The translations under genes were made by a program, and so were the position numbers. From assembly GCF_022690685.1 (NCBI RefSeq), contig NZ_JALCYY010000043.1, positions 1-46,693 of the forward strand: 46,693 bases of DNA, read 5' to 3'. Under the pieces are notes generated by a model. That model was not told the origin of the DNA. It did no database searches and saw nothing but the letters and a program-made list of their open reading frames with translations. Below, piece by piece: positions 44,981 through 46,693 of the stretch. Positions within the stretch are counted from its first letter, which is position 1, and each line of letters begins with the position of its first letter. This DNA comes from Anaeromyxobacter terrae. Its GTDB lineage: Bacteria > Myxococcota > Myxococcia > Myxococcales > Anaeromyxobacteraceae.

Positions 44981-45013
44981 GCTTGCGTGGAGCCTTCGCG
45001 GCTCCATGCAAGC
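44981..45013 (+). terminator. 14-bp hairpin after the debranching-enzyme gene
   Basis: 44981-44994 pairs with 45000-45013 over 14 bp with one wobble around a TTCGC loop, starting 12 nt after the stop at 44969. No U-tract follows (GGGTGGC), so it may be a Rho-dependent or stabilising 3' structure. Confidence 0.55.
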
Positions 45014-45049
45014 GGGTGGCGCCACGAGGCTTCCCGTCCTGCGCTGCAA

Positions 45050-45088
45050 GAAAAAGCGAGAGGCCGCAGGTGGCCCCGCGGCCTCTCG
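45050..45088 (-). terminator. Intrinsic terminator on the minus strand
   Basis: An 11-bp perfect stem (45088-45078 with 45067-45057) with a 10-nt loop is followed on the minus strand by GCTTTTTCTT, a clear U-tract (AAAAA at 45051-45055 on plus). It lies 25 nt past the stop of the small ORF at 45113-45247. On the plus strand only a weak CTCTTT follows, so it may also work partly for the upstream plus-strand genes. Confidence 0.82.
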
Positions 45089-45112
45089 AGCTCTTTGGCG
45101 CGGTGGCGCCGA

Positions 45113-45247
45113 CTAGGGTTCTTCGCCAGACGCCTCACTCGAGACGAACGGCGGGGGGAGGAGTCGAGCGTCCGACCACGCGTCGACTTGGACGTGAGAC
45201 GGGAGGTGGGCCCTGCAGTGTGAGCTGTTTGGCTGGAGCTTCTTCAT
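45113..45247 (-). CDS. Small ORF (44 aa) or small RNA unit
   Basis: An ATG at 45247 preceded by AAGGAC opens 44 codons starting MKKLQPNSSHCRAHLPSHVQ and ending EASGEEP before TAG. No known domain is recognised. Codon use (CCA, TCA, TCT, CAA, CGA, AGT) is unlike the third-position GC bias of every neighbour, so it may be foreign, or not coding at all. The intrinsic terminator 25 nt downstream shows that a minus-strand transcript ends here; the region is less GC-rich. The choice between a small peptide (leader-like, with one Cys) and an sRNA is open. Confidence 0.4.
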   Translation of the reverse strand: MKKLQPNSSHCRAHLPSHVQVDAWSDARLLPPPFVSSEASGEEP

Positions 45248-45428
45248 GGCAGGGTCCTTGGCCGGCCTCCGGCGGGACTCGCAGACAGACTTCTTCAATT
45301 GGCGTGCCGAACCCCTCCTGCGGCAAAACCATGTAAAGTCGAGCGGTTGCGGTAACCCCCTGCGGGGCATGCCTGTAAATCTGATGGTTCCACACGACGC
45401 CAGGGTGTAGCGGACCCCGGTAACATGA

Positions 45429-45447
45429 CCGGTCGATGCTCGACCGG
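45429..45447. promoter_or_regulatory. Palindrome upstream of the MoxR gene
   Basis: CCGGTCGA and TCGACCGG form a perfect 8-bp inverted repeat around TGC, 65 bp before the moxR start. It may be an operator or a leader hairpin. A TAACAT just upstream (45421-45426) might be a -10, without a matching -35. Confidence 0.4.
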
Positions 45448-45511
45448 GCCTGCGCCCGCGCTTAGGAAAGACGCGAGGGAGCGCGCCCGTCGCACCGCGC
45501 CGCGAGGAACC

Positions 45512-46417
45512 ATGTTCGCCACCGTCGAAGAAGCCGCCGAGAAGCTCGCGCGCGCCGGGTACCTGCCCTCGCGCGAGATCGCGACCGCCGTGTTCCTGGC
45601 CGACCGGCTCGAGAAGCCCATCCTCGTGGAGGGCCCGGCGGGCGTGGGCAAGACCGAGCTCGCCCGCGCCTTCGCGCAGGCGTCCAGCCGCTCCCTCGTC
45701 CGGCTCCAGTGCTACGAGGGGCTCGACGAGTCGAAGGCGCTCTACGAGTGGGAGTACGCGAAGCAGCTCCTCTTCACGCAGCTCCTCCGCGATCGGATCG
45801 GCGAGGCGGTGTCCGGCGCCGAGTCGCTCGCCGAGGCCGCGGATCGGATCGCGGGGGAGGGGAACGTCTTCTTCAGCGAGCGGTTCCTCCTGCCGCGCCC
45901 CGTTCTGCGCGCCATCACGAGCGAGGAGCCGGCGCTCCTGCTCGTGGACGAGATCGACAAGGCCGACCCCGAGCTCGAGGCGTTCCTGCTCGAGGTGCTC
46001 TCGGAGTGGACCGTGACCGTGCCGGAGATAGGCACCATCCGCGCGCGTCAGGTGCCACGCGTGGTGCTCACCTCCAACGCGGCGCGCGATCTCTCCGACG
46101 CCCTCAAGCGCCGCTGCCTGCACCTGCACATCGACTTCCCCTCGCGCGAGCGGGAGCTCGCCATCGTCCGCGCGAAGGTGCCCGAGGCGGCGGAGGCGCT
46201 CGCGCGCGCCGTGGTCGCGGCGGTGGGGAAGCTCCGCACGCTCGATCTCAAGAAGGCGCCGTCGATCGCCGAGACGCTCGACTGGATCCGCGCGCTCGCC
46301 GTGCTGAACGCGACGGAGCTCGACGCGGCGCTCCTCGACGACACTCTGAACGTCGTCCTCAAGTACGAGGCGGATCTCTCCCGCGCGCGCGAGCGGCGCG
46401 GGGAGTGGCTGATCTAA
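45512..46417 (+). CDS. MoxR-family AAA+ ATPase
   Basis: 301-aa ATPase. Walker A GPAGVGKT is at 41-48, Walker B LLLVDEID at 141-148 and sensor 1 in VVLTSNAARDLSDALKRRC. MoxR proteins act as chaperones that insert metals or assemble partner proteins, usually with a VWA-domain (CoxE-like) protein encoded next door. The ATG at 45512 follows GAGGAAC; an in-frame ATG at 45425 would add an Arg-rich leader across the palindrome. The expected partner would start after 46417, where the window instead turns to repeat and a misjoined fragment. Confidence 0.88.
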   Translation: MFATVEEAAEKLARAGYLPSREIATAVFLADRLEKPILVEGPAGVGKTELARAFAQASSRSLVRLQCYEGLDESKALYEWEYAKQLLFTQLLRDRIGEAVSGAESLAEAADRIAGEGNVFFSERFLLPRPVLRAITSEEPALLLVDEIDKADPELEAFLLEVLSEWTVTVPEIGTIRARQVPRVVLTSNAARDLSDALKRRCLHLHIDFPSRERELAIVRAKVPEAAEALARAVVAAVGKLRTLDLKKAPSIAETLDWIRALAVLNATELDAALLDDTLNVVLKYEADLSRARERRGEWLI

Positions 46418-46570
46418 CGGGGGCTGCGCCCCCGCCCCGCCGACGGCTGACCGCCGTCGGCCGGGGCCCCCACCCCTGCTCGCCGGGTCCCGTGCGCCCC
46501 CGCGTGGCGGCGTCGCCGCGAACGCGGCGGCGCCCCGGCGGGGGGGGGGGGGCGGGGGGGGTGGGGGGGC
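46418..46570. repeat. GC-rich hairpin spacer with G-tracts
   Basis: After the moxR stop come a 7-bp hairpin (46418-46424 with 46428-46434) and a 9-bp hairpin (46439-46447 with 46453-46461). The segment 46463-46494 is related, in reverse complement, to 22153-22184. G-runs of 13, 8 and 7 close the stretch (46540-46552, 46554-46561, 46563-46569). No gene is seen. It belongs to the same intergenic family as the spacer near 22.1 kb. Confidence 0.7.
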
Positions 46571-46693
46571 GCGTCCGCCTGCGCCGCGCCGGGGTCCGCG
46601 TCGTGACGACCGTCGCGCTCGCCGCGGCGCTCGCCGCGATCGCGACCTGGGTCGACGAGCGCGGCCTCGCCGCGCAGGCGAGCGCGGAGGTGG
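46571..46693 (+). other. Exact duplicate of 31638-31760 (likely misjoined end)
   Basis: All 123 bases to the end of the window are identical to 31638-31760, the transmembrane-helix part of the DUF4388 gene. The frame is open but has no start and no upstream part of the gene. The copy begins just after the G-tracts, where GGTGGGG also precedes the internal copy, which suggests a false join at low-complexity sequence rather than a real gene fragment. Confidence 0.9.

Noticed and set aside
45294..45309. Sigma-54-like element on minus (CGGCACG-N4-TTGAA) upstream of the small ORF
   Set aside because: The essential GC of the -12 box is GA, and no enhancer site was seen; too weak to call.

Overview
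The window is a very GC-rich (well above 70% by eye) stretch of bacterial chromosome. It carries mostly housekeeping genes, densely packed, with strong G/C third-position bias. Several features point to a myxobacterium-type member of Myxococcota, most like Anaeromyxobacter: a cysteine-repeat lipoprotein, DUF4388 and PilZ/receiver-like regulators, PilT, and the style of the GC-rich intergenic repeats. This placement rests on recall of gene families, not on a search. There are no rRNA or tRNA genes, no CRISPR array and no recognisable insertion sequence. Both ends look like contig edges: the left end is a pure CCTCGA hexamer array, and the last 123 bases are an exact copy of an internal segment (31638-31760) joined through G-tracts.

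Layout. 1-2605: hexamer repeat, a palindrome, a terminator and a minus-strand lipoprotein with about 20 CC-type cysteine repeats. 2825-3472: an orphan NarL-type response regulator. 3600-9845: a near-consensus promoter, then DUF177, rpmF, plsX, fabH, fabD, fabG, acpP and fabF, the fatty-acid and phospholipid initiation and elongation cluster. 10012-16954: rpiB, glyA, nrdR, ribD, ribE, ribBA, ribH, nusB and a half-size M17 aminopeptidase-like protein; nrdR through ribH are coupled by short overlaps. 17084-22056: mprF, acvB/virJ and a PAP2 phosphatase, a lipid-remodelling unit that makes, hydrolyses and dephosphorylates envelope lipids. 22275-28551: asnS (minus), leuS, lptE, rpsT (minus, TTG start) and mazG (minus).

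28581-39418: a TPR/zinc-ribbon membrane protein, a DUF4388 protein, then phoH, a PgpH-like 7TM-HD phosphodiesterase, ybeY, a small ribbon-helix-helix gene, lnt and prfB with its programmed +1 frameshift. 39441-41431 (minus): pilT and a receiver-like/PilZ protein overlapping by 4 nt. 41662-44969: a GT4 glycosyltransferase overlapping a glycogen-debranching-type glycosidase. 44970-45511: hairpins and a small minus-strand transcription unit (44-codon ORF or sRNA) with an intrinsic terminator. 45512-46417: a MoxR-family AAA ATPase, whose expected VWA partner would lie beyond the window.

The most unusual points are the chimeric right end, the tandem-hairpin intergenic elements that share segments, the small terminator-bounded unit near 45.1 kb, the long YbeY/ribbon-helix-helix overlap, the pseudo-receiver-PilZ partner of PilT, and the MprF-AcvB-PAP2 set. 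No clearly new large defence or biosynthetic system is visible.
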